Shown: positions 28,907 through 42,454, counted from the first letter of the stretch. The stretch is DNA of 64,000 bases from Serratia inhibens (GCF_003591175.1 NZ_QYYG01000004.1:242200-306199); one strand, 5' to 3'. Notes: a model not told the origin generated them from the letters alone. Numbers and translations: made by a program.

Positions 28907-29641
28907 TTACTCTTTTTTCTCTTCTTTGCCGTCGGAAGACAGCAGTTTTTCCAGCGCATCGCCGCCAATGTGGCGGAAATCCTGACCTTTCACGAAGTAG
29001 AAAATAAATTCGCAGATGTTCTGGCATCGGTCACCGATACGCTCGATCGAACGGGCGCAGAACAGCGCAGTCAGCACGCTTGGAATGGTGCGGGTGTCTT
29101 CCATCATGTACGTCATCAACTGACGGACAATGCCCTCATACTCCTGATCGACCTTCTTGTCTTCGCGGTATATCCGGATAGCCTCATCCAGATCCATGCG
29201 CGCAAAGGCGTCCAGCACGTCATGCAGCATCTGTACGGTATGGCGGCCAAGCGACTCCAGGCTGACCAGCAACGGCTGATGCTGGTGCGAGAATTTCTCG
29301 AGCGCGGTACGACAAATTTTATCCGCCACGTCGCCGATACGTTCCAGCTCGGAGATGGTCTTGATGATCGCCATCACCAGGCGCAGGTCGCTGGCGGTCG
29401 GCTGACGCTTGGCAATGATGCGCACGCAAGCTTCGTCGATCGCCACTTCCATCATATTGACCTTGGCGTCACCTTCAATAACGCGTTTGGCCAATTCACC
29501 GTCCTGATTGTGCATCGCGGTGATAGCGTCGGTCAGTTGCTGTTCCACCAGCCCGCCCATGGTCAACACCTGGGTACGGATATGCTCAAGTTCTGCGTTG
29601 AACTGGCCGGAAATGTGTTTATTTAAATTCAGGTTGTCCAT
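28907..29641 (-). CDS. phoU: Phosphate signalling protein PhoU
   Basis: A 244-residue all-helical protein with two PhoU three-helix repeats, each with the metal-cluster motif ([10 protein letters not shown] and [10 protein letters not shown]). It links the PstSCAB transporter to the PhoR sensor and keeps the Pho regulon off when phosphate is plentiful. The start at 29641 ([19 protein letters not shown]) matches E. coli; a codon at 29659 would overlap pstB needlessly. It is the last gene of pstSCAB-phoU. Confidence 0.97.
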   Translation of the reverse strand: MDNLNLNKHISGQFNAELEHIRTQVLTMGGLVEQQLTDAITAMHNQDGELAKRVIEGDAKVNMMEVAIDEACVRIIAKRQPTASDLRLVMAIIKTISELERIGDVADKICRTALEKFSHQHQPLLVSLESLGRHTVQMLHDVLDAFARMDLDEAIRIYREDKKVDQEYEGIVRQLMTYMMEDTRTIPSVLTALFCARSIERIGDRCQNICEFIFYFVKGQDFRHIGGDALEKLLSSDGKEEKKE

Positions 29642-29655
29642 TTGGGTTCCCGTAA

Positions 29656-30480
<825 letters not shown>

Positions 30481-31371
30481 TTATGAATGCTTCTGCTTGG
30501 CGAAAACCACACGCGCCAGGATATTCAGTAACAGTACACACAGGGTAATCAACAGCACCCCGGCCCAGGCCAACTGCTGCCATTCGGCGAACGGGCTCAT
30601 GGCGAATTTGAAAATGGTGACCGGCAGGTTGGCGATCGGCTGCATCAGGTCGGTGCTCCAGAACTGATTCGACAGCGACGTAAACAGCAGCGGTGCGGTT
30701 TCCCCGGCGATACGCGCAATGGCCAGCAACACGCCGGTAATAATGCCGGAGATCGAGGCTTTCAGCGTGATGGCAGAAATCATGCGCCATTTCGGCGTAC
30801 CCAGCGCGTAAGCCGCCTCACGCAGCGTATCCGGCACCAGTTTCAACATGTTCTCGGTGGTACGGATTACGATCGGCACCTGCAGCAGCGCCAGCGCGAT
30901 AATCCCGGCCCAGCCGGAGAAGTGTTCCATTTTCGCCACCACAATGGTGTAGACGAACAGGCCCACGACTATCGATGGCGCCGACAGCAGAATGTCGTTA
31001 ATAAAGCGGATGACTTCCGCCAACCAGGATTTACGGCCGTACTCCGCCAGGTAAATGCCGGCCATGATGCCCAGCGGCGTACCGAACACGGTGGCCCACA
31101 GGATCAACAAGCCGCTACCGGCGATGGCGTTGGCCAGGCCGCCGCCTGCGGTGTTCGGCGGCGGCGTCATTTCGGTGAACAGCGCCAACGACATGCCGTC
31201 GATGCCTTTGGTCACGGTGGAGAACAGGATCCACACCAGCCAGAACAGGCCGAATACCATGGTCGCCATCGACAGGAACAGCGCCAGCCGGTTTTTCTGG
31301 CGGCGCCAGGCCTGCATTTTGCGGCGGCTTTCCAACAGCGCCAGGTCGTTTTGCATTTCCATAGTCGCCAC
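30481..31371 (-). CDS. pstA: Phosphate ABC transporter permease PstA
   Basis: A 296-residue inner-membrane permease, same length as E. coli PstA, with six membrane segments and the EAA loop [20 protein letters not shown]. It pairs with PstC. The start is a GTG at 31371 with a purine-rich ribosome site (GAGGGG), one base from the pstC stop. An ATG three codons downstream is the alternative. Confidence 0.96.
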   Translation of the reverse strand: MATMEMQNDLALLESRRKMQAWRRQKNRLALFLSMATMVFGLFWLVWILFSTVTKGIDGMSLALFTEMTPPPNTAGGGLANAIAGSGLLILWATVFGTPLGIMAGIYLAEYGRKSWLAEVIRFINDILLSAPSIVVGLFVYTIVVAKMEHFSGWAGIIALALLQVPIVIRTTENMLKLVPDTLREAAYALGTPKWRMISAITLKASISGIITGVLLAIARIAGETAPLLFTSLSNQFWSTDLMQPIANLPVTIFKFAMSPFAEWQQLAWAGVLLITLCVLLLNILARVVFAKQKHS

Positions 31372-31372
31372 G

Positions 31373-32329
31373 TTAGCGCCCCTCTTTCTTGGCCAGACGC
31401 ATGATCATCAACTTCGACAGCGCCAGGACGATAAAGGTGATAACAAACAGAATCAGGCCCAGCTCCATCAGCGCGGCGGTATGCACTCCCGATTCCGCTT
31501 CGGCGAATTCGTTGGCCAGCGCAGAGGTAATGCTGTTACCCGGCATATACAGTGAAGCGCTGTCGAGCTGGTAGGTGTTACCGATGATGAAGGTCACCGC
31601 CATGGTTTCCCCCAGCGCGCGGCCCAGTCCCAGCATCACGCCGCCAATCACGCCATTCTTGGTAAACGGCAGCACGATACGCCACATCACCTCCCAGGTG
31701 GTGCAGCCGATACCGTAAGCCGACTCTTTCATCATCACCGGGGTTTGTTCGAACACGTCGCGCATTACCGCAGCGATGTAAGGAATAATCATAATCGCCA
31801 GGATCACCCCGGCAGCCAGAATACCGATACCGAACGCCGGGCCAGAGAACAGCTCACCGACAATCGGAATGCCGGACAGCACGTCGCCGACCGGGGTCTG
31901 GAAATATTCGGCAAACAGCGGGGCGAACACGAACAGGCCCCACATGCCGTAAACGATACTCGGGATTGCCGCCAGCAACTCAATAGCGATGCCCAGTGGG
32001 CGTCTCAACCAGTTTGGCGCCAGCTCGGTCAGGAACAGTGCGATACCGAAACTCACGGGTACGGCAATAATCAGGGCAATCAGCGACGTGACGACGGTAC
32101 CGTAAATCGGAACCAGCGCACCGAACTGCTCAGCAGGCGCGTCCCATTCTTTGGTCCACAGGAAAGAGAAGCCGAATTTCTGCATGCTCGGCCAGGAGGC
32201 GAAAATCAGCGAAACAATAATGCCGCCCAGCAACAATAGGGTAATCAGCGCCGCCAGTTTGACCAGCGCGCTGAAGATGACATCACCATTTTTACTCGGT
32301 GCTTTAATGGTCGGCTTATACTCAGCCAT
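31373..32329 (-). CDS. pstC: Phosphate ABC transporter permease PstC
   Basis: A 318-residue permease with six predicted membrane segments and the EAA loop [22 protein letters not shown]. It forms the membrane channel with PstA. It lies 88 bases after pstS and one base before pstA. Confidence 0.96.
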   Translation of the reverse strand: MAEYKPTIKAPSKNGDVIFSALVKLAALITLLLLGGIIVSLIFASWPSMQKFGFSFLWTKEWDAPAEQFGALVPIYGTVVTSLIALIIAVPVSFGIALFLTELAPNWLRRPLGIAIELLAAIPSIVYGMWGLFVFAPLFAEYFQTPVGDVLSGIPIVGELFSGPAFGIGILAAGVILAIMIIPYIAAVMRDVFEQTPVMMKESAYGIGCTTWEVMWRIVLPFTKNGVIGGVMLGLGRALGETMAVTFIIGNTYQLDSASLYMPGNSITSALANEFAEAESGVHTAALMELGLILFVITFIVLALSKLMIMRLAKKEGR

Positions 32330-32417
32330 AGATCACTCTCTGTTTTAACCCTGGCGAGCTCAATGGGTGAGCCCTGCAAAATAGGCTGGAGCGCGGTGAA
32401 CCGCGCCCCTGCGTTCT

Positions 32418-33458
32418 TTAGTACAGTGCTTTACCGGAACTGTCTTTTACGTTGGTTTTCCATGCTGCACGTACCTGCTCAACCACTTCGTCAGGCAGAG
32501 AGGCGTAATCCAGATCGTTGGCCTGCTTGGCGCCGGTTTTGTACGCCCAGTCAAAGAACTTCAGCACTTCTGCGCCCTGAGCCGGGTTTTTCTGCTCTTT
32601 GTGCACCAGGATGAAGGTGGTGGAGGTGATTGGCCACGCGTCATCGCCTTTCTGGTTAGTCAGGTCCTGCGCGAAAGTTTTGCTCCAGTCCACGCCTTTA
32701 GCCGCGTTGCTGAAACTCTCTTCAGTCGGGCTGACCGGCTTGCCGTCGGCAGAAATCAGCTTGGTGTAAGCCAGGTTGTTTTGCTTGGCGTAAGCGTATT
32801 CAACGTAACCGATAGAACCAGGCAGACGCTGTACGAACGCGGCAATGCCGTCGTTGCCTTTGCCGCCCAGACCGGTTGGCCAGTTAACGGTAGAGCCTGC
32901 GCCGATTTTCTCTTTCCACTGCGCGTTGGCTTTAGCCAGGTAGCTGGTGAACACGAAAGAGGTGCCTGAACCGTCAGCGCGGCGTACCACGGCGATATTC
33001 TGATCCGGCAGCTTGACGCCCGGGTTCAGCTTGGTGATTGCCGGGTCATTCCATTTCTTCACGTTGCCCAGGTAGATGTCACCCAGCGTTTTACCGTCCA
33101 GGGTCAATTCACCGGATTTGATGCCCGGGATGTTTACGGCCAGCACCACGCCACCGATCACGGTAGGGAACTGGAACAGGCCGTCAGCCGCCAGTTTGTC
33201 GTCAGACAACGGGGCATCAGAGGCACCAAAGTCAACGGTGTTGGCGATGATTTGCTTCACGCCGCCAGAGGAACCGATCCCCTGATAGTTAACTTTGTTG
33301 CCGGTTTCTTTCTGATAAGAATCTGCCCACTTGGCATACACCGGAGCGGGGAATGTCGCACCTGCACCGGTCAGGCTGGCAGCAGCGAACGCGGACACGG
33401 CGGTCAGGGAGAAAGTCGCTGCCACAATACTGGCGACGGTGGTACGCATCAGTTTCAT
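32418..33458 (-). CDS. pstS: Periplasmic phosphate-binding protein PstS
   Basis: A 346-residue binding protein, exactly the E. coli length, with a Sec signal peptide (about 1-25, ending VSAFA). The mature N-terminus [18 protein letters not shown] and the phosphate-contact motifs GSSGG and [15 protein letters not shown] are present. The start at 33458 is set by a strong GGAGGGA ribosome site directly before it; the frame opens further upstream without one. It is the first gene of the operon and lies behind a Pho box. Confidence 0.97.
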   Translation of the reverse strand: MKLMRTTVASIVAATFSLTAVSAFAAASLTGAGATFPAPVYAKWADSYQKETGNKVNYQGIGSSGGVKQIIANTVDFGASDAPLSDDKLAADGLFQFPTVIGGVVLAVNIPGIKSGELTLDGKTLGDIYLGNVKKWNDPAITKLNPGVKLPDQNIAVVRRADGSGTSFVFTSYLAKANAQWKEKIGAGSTVNWPTGLGGKGNDGIAAFVQRLPGSIGYVEYAYAKQNNLAYTKLISADGKPVSPTEESFSNAAKGVDWSKTFAQDLTNQKGDDAWPITSTTFILVHKEQKNPAQGAEVLKFFDWAYKTGAKQANDLDYASLPDEVVEQVRAAWKTNVKDSSGKALY

Positions 33459-33536
33459 AATCCCTCCTAATGGGATATTCAAAAATCGACTTCAAGTCGT
33501 TTTCATCAGAGTAAGTATTGCTGCAGGAGGGAAAAT

Positions 33537-33576
33537 AGGACAGTTTGGTGACAGTAAAATGTACGAAATATGACAG
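33537..33576 (-). promoter_or_regulatory. Pho box (PhoB binding site) of pstS
   Basis: On the minus strand four repeats occur at exact 11-bp spacing: CTGTCAT (33570-33576), CGTACAT (33559-33565), CTGTCAC (33548-33554) and CTGTCCT (33537-33543). That is two full PhoB boxes in tandem, the same arrangement as in E. coli pstS. A CTATTTT -10-like element follows, about 75 bases upstream of the pstS ATG. Confidence 0.9.
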
Positions 33577-33746
33577 TTATATTACAACGCCAAACAATCG
33601 ATTAATATAGTATAAAAATCATGATGTTAAACACAAAAACACACAATAATTAATCAATAAAAAACCGTTGCCGACGCAGCTATCCGCTTGAAAACGACAA
33701 CTTTTATCCTCTGTGTCACAGTATTGTCATCGTTGATTCGGTAATG
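33577..33746. other. AT-rich spacer between pstS promoter and glmS terminator
   Basis: This is the upstream part of a 335-bp gene-free stretch (33459-33793) between pstS and glmS. The part from 33577 is AT-rich and contains no reading frame of note; beyond the Pho box and the glmS terminator I see nothing in it. Confidence 0.6.
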
Positions 33747-33774
33747 CAAAAAGCCGGCGCTCAGGCCGGCTTTT
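33747..33774 (-). terminator. Intrinsic terminator of glmS
   Basis: AAAAGCCGGC and GCCGGCTTTT pair around a 6-nt loop, followed on the minus strand by TTTTTGC. It begins 19 bases after the glmS stop. Confidence 0.9.
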
Positions 33775-33793
33775 CAAACATAACAGCAGTTGA

Positions 33794-35623
33794 TTACTCT
33801 ACCGTGACGGACTTCGCCAGGTTACGCGGCTGGTCAACGTCGGTGCCTTTGATCAGCGCCACGTGATAGGACAGCAGCTGCAACGGCACGGTGTAGAAGA
33901 TTGGCGCCACGATTTCTTCCACGTGCGGCAATGGAATGATGGTCATCCCTTCGCTGCTGACAAAGCCGGCATCCTGATCGGCGAACACGTACAGCTGGCC
34001 GCCGCGCGCGCGCACTTCTTCGATGTTGGACTTCAGTTTTTCCAGCAGTTCGTTGTTCGGCGCCACCACGATGACCGGCATATCGGCGTCGATCAACGCC
34101 AGCGGGCCATGTTTCAGCTCGCCTGCCGCATAGGCTTCCGCGTGAATGTAGGAGATCTCTTTCAGCTTCAGTGCACCTTCCATGGCGATCGGGTACTGAT
34201 CGCCACGGCCAAGGAACAGCGCGTGATGCTTGTCGGAGAAACCTTCCGCCAGCGCTTCAATGTTTTTGTCCAGCGACAGCATCTGTTCGATACGCGCCGG
34301 CAACGCCTGCAGAGCATGCACGATTTCATGCTCAACGCTTTCCGCCATGCCTTTCAGACGACCCAAACGCGCCACCAGCATCAACAACACCGCAAGCTGG
34401 GTGGTGAAGGCTTTGGTAGAGGCTACGCCGATTTCAGTGCCGGCTTTGGTCATCAGCGCCAAATCGGACTCACGCACCAGCGAAGAACCGGCCACGTTAC
34501 ACACCGCCAGGGAACCGAGGTAACCCAACTCTTTAGACAGACGCAACGCCGCCAGGGTATCGGCGGTTTCACCAGACTGCGACAACGTGATGATCAGGCT
34601 GCCCGGGCGCACGGCAGATTTGCGGTAGCGGAATTCAGAGGCAATTTCGACGTCGCAAGGCACGCCGGCCAGCGCTTCGAACCAATAACGCGCCACCATA
34701 CCGGAGTGGTAAGAGGTGCCGCAGGCGATGATTTGTACGTGCTGCACTTTAGCCAGCAATTCATCGGCGCGCGGACCCAGCTCGCTCAGGTTGATTTGGC
34801 CATGGCTGAAACGCCCTTCCAGGGTGTTTTTCAGTGCCAGCGGCTGTTCGTAGATCTCTTTTTGCATGTAGTGACGGTAAGCGCCTTTGTCACCGGCGTC
34901 ATACTGCACTTTGGATTCGATCTCAGGGCGCTCGATGGCGTTCCCCTGTTTGTCGAAAATGCTGACGGTGCGGCGGGTCACTTCCACCACGTCGCCTTCT
35001 TCCAGGAAGATAAAGCGGCGGGTTACCGGCAGCAGAGCCAGCTGATCGGAAGCGATAAAGTTTTCGCCCACGCCGCGGCCGATAACCAACGGGCTACCGG
35101 AACGCGCAGCCACCAGCACGCTGGGATCGCGGCTGTCCATGACCACGGTGCCGTAGGCGCCACGCAGCTGTGGGATCACGCGCTGAACCACTTCCAGCAG
35201 CGTACCGCCCTGGCGCTGTTCCCAATGCACCAGGTGTGCAATCACCTCGGTGTCGGTCTCAGAGCTGAAGTGATAACCGCGCTCGATCAGCAATTCACGC
35301 AGCGGTTCGTGGTTTTCGATGATGCCGTTATGCACCACGGTGATGTAATCGGAAACATGCGGGTGCGCATTCGCTTCGGTAGGTTCACCGTGCGTTGCCC
35401 AGCGGGTATGCGCAATACCGGTGCCACCGTGCAGTTCGTGTTGTTCTGCGGCTTCGGTCAATTTATGCACTTTGCCTACGCGGCGTAAACGGCTTACGTT
35501 GCCTTCGGCGTCAACCACCGCCAGACCGGCGGAGTCGTAACCGCGGTACTCGAGACGGCGTAACCCTTCCAACAGAATTTCTGCAATATCACGTTGCGCT
35601 ACTGCGCCTACAATTCCACACAT
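33794..35623 (-). CDS. glmS: Glutamine-fructose-6-phosphate aminotransferase
   Basis: A 609-residue enzyme, same length as E. coli. It makes glucosamine 6-phosphate from fructose 6-phosphate and glutamine, the first step to UDP-GlcNAc. Cys2 ([12 protein letters not shown]) is the glutaminase nucleophile, with [13 protein letters not shown] downstream. Two SIS isomerase domains follow ([25 protein letters not shown]), ending in AKSVTVE. It follows glmU, as in E. coli where GlmY/GlmZ small RNAs control the shared mRNA. The spacer here carries a long hairpin and an ERIC element. Confidence 0.98.
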   Translation of the reverse strand: MCGIVGAVAQRDIAEILLEGLRRLEYRGYDSAGLAVVDAEGNVSRLRRVGKVHKLTEAAEQHELHGGTGIAHTRWATHGEPTEANAHPHVSDYITVVHNGIIENHEPLRELLIERGYHFSSETDTEVIAHLVHWEQRQGGTLLEVVQRVIPQLRGAYGTVVMDSRDPSVLVAARSGSPLVIGRGVGENFIASDQLALLPVTRRFIFLEEGDVVEVTRRTVSIFDKQGNAIERPEIESKVQYDAGDKGAYRHYMQKEIYEQPLALKNTLEGRFSHGQINLSELGPRADELLAKVQHVQIIACGTSYHSGMVARYWFEALAGVPCDVEIASEFRYRKSAVRPGSLIITLSQSGETADTLAALRLSKELGYLGSLAVCNVAGSSLVRESDLALMTKAGTEIGVASTKAFTTQLAVLLMLVARLGRLKGMAESVEHEIVHALQALPARIEQMLSLDKNIEALAEGFSDKHHALFLGRGDQYPIAMEGALKLKEISYIHAEAYAAGELKHGPLALIDADMPVIVVAPNNELLEKLKSNIEEVRARGGQLYVFADQDAGFVSSEGMTIIPLPHVEEIVAPIFYTVPLQLLSYHVALIKGTDVDQPRNLAKSVTVE

Positions 35624-35727
35624 CAGTTGTATTCCTAATTAAACGCCTTTCGGGGCGCTTTCGATGTCTTGACCTGATTTTGCCGGTTTTTACCGTGCGT
35701 CCCCGAGCCTGTAGAGAATGGGGATTA

Positions 35728-35774
35728 TTATGTTTTGTATTGGGCTCATCTTCGGAGCCCAATACAAAACATAA
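35728..35774. repeat. Perfect 20-21-bp hairpin in the glmU-glmS spacer
   Basis: Arms 35728-35747 and 35755-35774 are exact inverted copies (extended by one more pair at 35727/35775) with a 7-nt loop. T6 follows on the plus strand (35775-35780), so it has terminator form only for transcription opposite to glmUS. It starts about 105 bases upstream of the glmS ATG and would be part of the glmUS mRNA. Confidence 0.85.
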
Positions 35775-35783
35775 TTTTTTAAC

Positions 35784-35910
35784 TACCGCCCAATAGATTT
35801 CGGGTTGCAGCTAGGCGGCAAGTGCCAGAATCCCCAGGAGCTTACTCAAGTAAGTGACTGGGGTTCTGGCGTGAAGCCAACAACGCTGCAGCTCGAAAGA
35901 TGAAGGGCTA
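35784..35910. repeat. ERIC element abutting the glmU stop codon
   Basis: The core GAATCCCCAGGAGCTTAC, two bases, AAGTAAGTGACTGGGG is the standard ERIC core in forward orientation, flanked by the usual TTGCAGCT and GCTGCAGCTCGAAA arms. The unit runs 127 bp between TA dinucleotides at 35784 and 35909. Its right end includes the glmU stop codon (TAG, minus strand, 35908-35910). Confidence 0.9.
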
Positions 35911-37278
35911 TCTCTTTTTCACCGGGCGCTGCCAGCCCTGGATATGCACCTGCTTGACGCGGCTCAGCACCAGCTCGTTTTCAGCGATATCACGGGTGAC
36001 CGTGGTGCCCGCAGCAATGGTGGAACCTTTGCCAACGGAAACCGGTGCCACCAGTTGGGTGTCGGAACCGACAAACACGCCGTCGCCAATAACGGTTTTA
36101 TGCTTATTGGCGCCATCATAGTTACAGGTAATGGTACCAGCGCCGATATTCACATCATCGCCAATTTCGGCATCGCCCAGGTAGCTCAGATGGCCTGCTT
36201 TAGAGCCTTTACCCAGACGCGCTTTTTTTATCTCCACGAAATTACCGACGTGAGCGCCTTCCGCCAATTCTGCGCCCGGGCGTAAACGGGCAAAAGGCCC
36301 CACCGTACAGGCCGCTTCCAGCACCGCATCTTCCAGCACGCTGTAGGGGCTGATTTCGCAGTCATCACCGATCACGCAGTTTTTCAGTACGCAGCCGGCA
36401 CCGATCTTCACCCGATCCCCCAGCTTTACCGATCCTTCGATGATGACATTAGCATCAATAGAGATATCGCGGCCGTGCACAAGTTCCCCACGCAGGTCAA
36501 AACGCGCCGGATCCAGCAGCATTACGCCTGCCAGCAGCAATTTTTCAGATTGTTCTGCCTGATAGATACGCTCAAGCCGTGACAGCTGCAGCCGGTTATT
36601 CACGCCTTCCACTTCGCTCAGGCGTGACGGATGCACCGCTTCAATTTTCTTACCGTCGGCATGGGCCAGCGCAATGATATCCGTGATGTAGAATTCACCC
36701 TGCGCATTGTCGTTGTTCAGCATCCCCAGCCAGCGCTTCAGATCGCGCCCATTAGCGACCAAAATACCGGTATTGATTTCAGTAATCTGGCGCTGGGCTT
36801 CGCTGGCATCCTTGTGCTCAACGATACCCACTACATCGTCGTTCTCACGCACGATGCGGCCGTAACCGCTTGGGTCAGCCAGCTTCACCGTCAGCAGGCC
36901 AATGCCACCCTGCGGCTTCGCCGCCAGCAGGCGCGTGAGCGTATCGACGGAGATCAACGGCACGTCGCCGTATAGCATCAGGACGTCTTCATCATCGGCA
37001 AAATGCGGCGCAGCCTGCTGCATGGCATGGCCGGTGCCCAGCTGCTCGGCCTGCAACACCCAGTTCAAGGCCTCGTCGGTCAAGGTGCTTTTCAGCAGGT
37101 CACCACCGTGGCCGTACACCAGATGGACGTTTTTCGCGCCCAGTTTCATCGCGGCATCAATGACGTGCTGCACCATCGGCTTGCCGGCCAACGGATGTAA
37201 CACTTTGGGAAGATCGGAATACATGCGTGTTCCCTTGCCCGCGGCGAGGATCACCACACTCATTGCGCTGTTCGACAT
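35908..37278 (-). CDS. glmU: Bifunctional UDP-GlcNAc pyrophosphorylase / GlcN-1-P acetyltransferase
   Basis: A 456-residue enzyme, exactly the E. coli length. The N-terminal uridyltransferase has LAAGKGTRM (about 11-19) and LYGDVPLI; the C-terminal left-handed beta-helix is made of hexapeptide repeats (for example [18 protein letters not shown]) with the acetyltransferase histidine and the lysine in [19 protein letters not shown]. It makes UDP-GlcNAc for peptidoglycan and LPS. The start at 37278 ([16 protein letters not shown]) is chosen over an in-frame extension to 37380. Its stop codon falls in the terminal bases of an ERIC element. Confidence 0.97.
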   Translation of the reverse strand: MSNSAMSVVILAAGKGTRMYSDLPKVLHPLAGKPMVQHVIDAAMKLGAKNVHLVYGHGGDLLKSTLTDEALNWVLQAEQLGTGHAMQQAAPHFADDEDVLMLYGDVPLISVDTLTRLLAAKPQGGIGLLTVKLADPSGYGRIVRENDDVVGIVEHKDASEAQRQITEINTGILVANGRDLKRWLGMLNNDNAQGEFYITDIIALAHADGKKIEAVHPSRLSEVEGVNNRLQLSRLERIYQAEQSEKLLLAGVMLLDPARFDLRGELVHGRDISIDANVIIEGSVKLGDRVKIGAGCVLKNCVIGDDCEISPYSVLEDAVLEAACTVGPFARLRPGAELAEGAHVGNFVEIKKARLGKGSKAGHLSYLGDAEIGDDVNIGAGTITCNYDGANKHKTVIGDGVFVGSDTQLVAPVSVGKGSTIAAGTTVTRDIAENELVLSRVKQVHIQGWQRPVKKR

Positions 37279-37510
37279 AAGCAACCTGATAACTCCATTT
37301 TGATAGACGAAAGTAGAACCCTTTAGTGACGATATTACTACATATTTCTCTGCACGAACCCGGCGCAAGCCATGTGGCACTAGGCGTGCCGCAGCTCAGG
37401 CTGACACCCTGCCATCCTGGGCATAACTGTCGGCAATCGGAGACATTTTTAGCCTGTGCCAAGAGTTATACATCACAATGCCCAGCAGGCTGAAACGCTT
37501 ATTTTAAAGC

Positions 37511-37538
37511 AAAAAAAAAGCGACCATATAGGCCGCTT
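37511..37538 (-). terminator. Intrinsic terminator of the atp operon
   Basis: On the minus strand AAGCGGCC and GGTCGCTT form an 8-bp stem (one G-U pair, 5-nt loop) followed by nine T residues (37511-37519). It begins 37 bases after the atpC stop. Confidence 0.92.
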
Positions 37539-37574
37539 TCTTAATTTTAGCTGCGTTATGCACGCGCTAAAATA

Positions 37575-37994
37575 TTACATCGATCTTCTGGTAAGCTCGA
37601 TAACGCGCAGTTTCGCGATCGCTTTCGCCAGTTCTGCAGATGCCTGAGCATAGTCGACATCGCCATGAGAGCTGCTGATATGCTCTTCAGCTTTACGCTT
37701 AGCTTCCAGCGCTCTCGCTTCGTCGAGGTCCGTTCCACGGATAGCAGTGTCAGCCAGCACGGTTACCACGCTCGGTTGTACCTCAAGGATACCACCGGAC
37801 AGGTAGATGAACTCTTCTTCACCGTGCTGTTTAACAATACGCACCATGCCAGGCTTGATGGCAGTCAGCAGCGGCGCATGGCCAGGGAAAATCCCCAGTT
37901 CGCCTTCGCTACCTGTCACCTGGATCTTTTGCACCAGGCCGGAAAACATATGTTTTTCCGCGCTGACTACATCCAGATGGTAAGTCATAGCCAT
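37575..37994 (-). CDS. atpC: ATP synthase epsilon subunit
   Basis: A 139-residue subunit of the F1 central stalk ([19 protein letters not shown]), same length as E. coli. The N-terminal beta-sandwich contacts gamma and the c-ring; the C-terminal two-helix part (from [15 protein letters not shown]) inhibits ATP hydrolysis. It is the last gene of atpIBEFHAGDC, 20 bases after atpD. Confidence 0.97.
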   Translation of the reverse strand: MAMTYHLDVVSAEKHMFSGLVQKIQVTGSEGELGIFPGHAPLLTAIKPGMVRIVKQHGEEEFIYLSGGILEVQPSVVTVLADTAIRGTDLDEARALEAKRKAEEHISSSHGDVDYAQASAELAKAIAKLRVIELTRRSM

Positions 37995-38014
37995 ATCACC
38001 CTCCTCTCAAGACG

Positions 38015-39424
<1,410 letters not shown>

Positions 39425-39429
39425 CTAGC

Positions 39430-40293
39430 TTAAACCGCGGAGGCTCCCGAAACGATCTCGGTGAGTTCCTGAGTGATGCTGGCCTGACGAGCCTTGTTGT
39501 ATACCAACTGCAGCTCTTTGATCAGGCTACCGCCGTTATCGGTTGCGGCTTTCATCGCTACCATTCGTGCGGCCTGCTCGCTGGCCAGGTTTTCCACGAC
39601 GCCCTGATAAACTTGCGATTCCACATAGCGGCGCAGCAAGGTATCAAGCAGCACTTTTGGATCGGGTTCATACAGGTAATCCCAGGACGTTTTCTTCAAC
39701 TCACCGTCATCGGAAGGCGGTAACGGCAGCAGCTGAACGATCTGTGGTTCCTGGGACATCGTATTGACAAATTTGTTGCTGACAATGTACAGCTTGTCCA
39801 AACGACCTTCGTCGTAGGCTTGCAGCATCACTTTCACCGGCCCGATCAGATCCGACAGGGAAGGTTTATCCCCCATGCCGGTCACCTGGGCAACCACGTT
39901 GCCGCCCACGGAACCAAAGAAAGAAGCCGCTTTAGAGCCAATCAGCGCCAAATCAGCTTCGACGCCTTTTTCGGACCAGCCTTTCATCTCTGACAACAGC
40001 CGCTTGAACAGGTTGATGTTCAAACCGCCACAGAGACCACGGTCAGTAGACACCACCAGATACCCGACGCGCTTAACGTCACGCTCATCCAGGTACGGGT
40101 GCTTATATTCCAGATTACCCAACGCAAGGTGACCAATCACTTTGCGCATGGTCTCTGCATAAGGACGGCTGGCCGCCATGCGTTCCTGCGATTTACGCAT
40201 TTTGGAGGCGGCGACCATTTCCATCGCTTTAGTGATCTTTTGCGTGTTTTGCACGCTCGCGATCTTACTACGTATCTCTTTTGCGCCGGCCAT
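39430..40293 (-). CDS. atpG: ATP synthase gamma subunit
   Basis: A 287-residue rotor shaft protein with N- and C-terminal coiled-coil helices ([28 protein letters not shown] and the [24 protein letters not shown] end). [11 protein letters not shown] in the globular part is the family signature. It couples proton flow in F0 to rotation inside the alpha-beta hexamer. Confidence 0.98.
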   Translation of the reverse strand: MAGAKEIRSKIASVQNTQKITKAMEMVAASKMRKSQERMAASRPYAETMRKVIGHLALGNLEYKHPYLDERDVKRVGYLVVSTDRGLCGGLNINLFKRLLSEMKGWSEKGVEADLALIGSKAASFFGSVGGNVVAQVTGMGDKPSLSDLIGPVKVMLQAYDEGRLDKLYIVSNKFVNTMSQEPQIVQLLPLPPSDDGELKKTSWDYLYEPDPKVLLDTLLRRYVESQVYQGVVENLASEQAARMVAMKAATDNGGSLIKELQLVYNKARQASITQELTEIVSGASAV

Positions 40294-40352
40294 CTCTGCT
40301 TCTCCTCATTACCAGACGGCCTGCTGTCTTTCAACAGCAGGACCGTTAGGCG

Positions 40353-41894
40353 TTACCAGGACTGGGTTTTCTTGAAGGTCTCGAGGATAGCTTTCAGCTT
40401 GCCCTCGATCTCGTCATTGAAATTGCCAGTTTGGTTGATGTGGTTCAGCAACTCGGCATGCTCGCGGTCTGCGTAAGCAACCAGCGCGGCTTCGAAGCTC
40501 ACGACTTTCGCGACTTCAACGTCGTTCAGGTAGCCACGTTCAGCGGCAAACAGCACCAGAGACTGTTGTGCGACGGACATCGGCGCATACTGTTTCTGTT
40601 TCAGCAGCTCGGTCACTTTCTGACCGTGGCTCAGCTGTTTGCGGGTCGCATCATCCAGATCGGAAGCGAACTGAGAGAACGCAGCCAGTTCACGGTACTG
40701 TGCCAGCGCGGTACGAATACCACCGGACAGTTTTTTCATGATCTTGGTTTGCGCTGCACCGCCCACACGGGATACAGAGATACCCGGGTTAACTGCCGGA
40801 CGAATACCGGAGTTAAACAGGTTGGATTCCAGGAAGATCTGACCATCGGTAATCGAGATTACGTTGGTCGGAACGAACGCGGAAACGTCACCCGCCTGGG
40901 TTTCAATGATCGGCAGAGCGGTCAGTGAACCGGTTTGACCTTTGACTTCACCTTTGGTGAAGGCTTCGACGTAGTCGGCGTTTACACGCGCAGCACGCTC
41001 CAGCAAACGGGAGTGGAGGTAGAATACGTCGCCTGGGTAAGCTTCACGACCTGGTGGACGACGAAGCAGCAGGGAGATCTGACGATAAGCAACGGCCTGT
41101 TTGGACAGGTCATCGTAAACAATCAGTGCATCTTCGCCGCGGTCACGGAAGTATTCACCCATTGCGCAACCGGCATATGGCGCCAGATATTGCAGTGCAG
41201 CGGACTCAGACGCGGTAGCAACCACAACGATGGTGTTTGCCAATGCGCCGTGCTCTTCCAGTTTGCGAACCACGTTAGCGATGGTGGACGCTTTCTGGCC
41301 GATAGCCACGTAAACACATTTGATACCGGAGTCGCGTTGGTTGATGATCGCATCGATGGCCAGAGCGGTTTTACCGGTCTGACGGTCACCGATCACCAGC
41401 TCACGCTGACCACGGCCGATTGGAATCATCGCATCAACAGATTTGTAGCCAGTCTGAACCGGCTGATCAACGGATTGACGCTCGATAACACCAGGGGCAA
41501 TAGCTTCAACCGGGGAGAAACCGTCGTTATCAACCGGGCCTTTACCGTCGATAGGTGCGCCCAAGGTGTTAACTACACGGCCCAGCAGGCCACGGCCAAC
41601 CGGAACTTCCAGAATACGGCCGGTACATTTTACCTTCATGCCTTCGGCCAGATCCGCGTACGGACCCATAACCACGGCACCTACGGAGTCGCGCTCCAGG
41701 TTCAATGCGATTGCGTAACGGTTGCCTGGCAGCGCGATCATTTCGCCCTGCATAACTTCGGCCAGACCGTGTACGCGGATGATCCCGTCACTGACGGAAA
41801 CAATAGTACCTTCATTGTGAGCTTCGCTCACCACATTGAACTGAGCAATGCGCTGCTTGATCAGTTCGCTGATTTCGGTGGAATTCAGTTGCAT
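40353..41894 (-). CDS. atpA: ATP synthase alpha subunit
   Basis: A 513-residue nucleotide-binding, non-catalytic subunit, same length as E. coli. The P-loop is GDRQTGKTA near residue 169; the arginine finger lies in the [14 protein letters not shown] signature near 375. It follows atpH by 12 bases. Confidence 0.98.
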   Translation of the reverse strand: MQLNSTEISELIKQRIAQFNVVSEAHNEGTIVSVSDGIIRVHGLAEVMQGEMIALPGNRYAIALNLERDSVGAVVMGPYADLAEGMKVKCTGRILEVPVGRGLLGRVVNTLGAPIDGKGPVDNDGFSPVEAIAPGVIERQSVDQPVQTGYKSVDAMIPIGRGQRELVIGDRQTGKTALAIDAIINQRDSGIKCVYVAIGQKASTIANVVRKLEEHGALANTIVVVATASESAALQYLAPYAGCAMGEYFRDRGEDALIVYDDLSKQAVAYRQISLLLRRPPGREAYPGDVFYLHSRLLERAARVNADYVEAFTKGEVKGQTGSLTALPIIETQAGDVSAFVPTNVISITDGQIFLESNLFNSGIRPAVNPGISVSRVGGAAQTKIMKKLSGGIRTALAQYRELAAFSQFASDLDDATRKQLSHGQKVTELLKQKQYAPMSVAQQSLVLFAAERGYLNDVEVAKVVSFEAALVAYADREHAELLNHINQTGNFNDEIEGKLKAILETFKKTQSW

Positions 41895-41906
41895 GCTCCA
41901 GTCCCC

Positions 41907-42440
41907 TTAAGACTGCAAGACGTCTGTCAGGCGTTCAAGACGACCGCGAACGCTGCCATCAATCACCATATCGCCGGCGCGGATAATCACGCCAGCCAGA
42001 ACAGACTTGTCAATTTTGCAATTCAGCTTAACTTTGCGTGACAGACGTTTTTCCATCGCAGCGGCAATTTTAGCCTGCTGTTCGTCGTTAAGTACGCTCG
42101 CAGAGAGCACTTCGACTTCGACGGTGGATTCCAGCAACGCGCGCAGTTCGATGAACTGCTGCAGCACCGCAGGAAGAACCAGTAAACGTCCATTTTCGGC
42201 CATTACACGGATAAAGTTCTGGCCATGTTCGTCGAGCCGATCGCCACAAACAGCGATGAACGTTTTGGACAGCGTCTCCGGCGCGACAGCGCCAGACAGC
42301 AGTTCAGAAATTTGTTCATTGCGAGTGACAACAGCCGCAAACGCCAGCATATCCTGCCAGCGCTCTACGCTTTGGTGCTCAACGGCAAAGTCAAAAGCTG
42401 CTTTGGCGTAGGGGCGAGCTACAGTTACAAATTCAGACAT
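41907..42440 (-). CDS. atpH: ATP synthase delta subunit
   Basis: A 177-residue protein ([23 protein letters not shown]) that joins the top of F1 to the b-subunit peripheral stalk. The OSCP-type N-terminal helical bundle and the C-terminal [29 protein letters not shown] signature are present. It is 14 bases after atpF. Confidence 0.97.
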   Translation of the reverse strand: MSEFVTVARPYAKAAFDFAVEHQSVERWQDMLAFAAVVTRNEQISELLSGAVAPETLSKTFIAVCGDRLDEHGQNFIRVMAENGRLLVLPAVLQQFIELRALLESTVEVEVLSASVLNDEQQAKIAAAMEKRLSRKVKLNCKIDKSVLAGVIIRAGDMVIDGSVRGRLERLTDVLQS

Positions 42441-42454
42441 CAGCCCCTCCCTCC

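Noticed and set aside
33863..35488. A 541-codon open frame opposite glmS
   Set aside because: Antisense shadow of glmS, with the same low-complexity composition and no similarity to any family I know.
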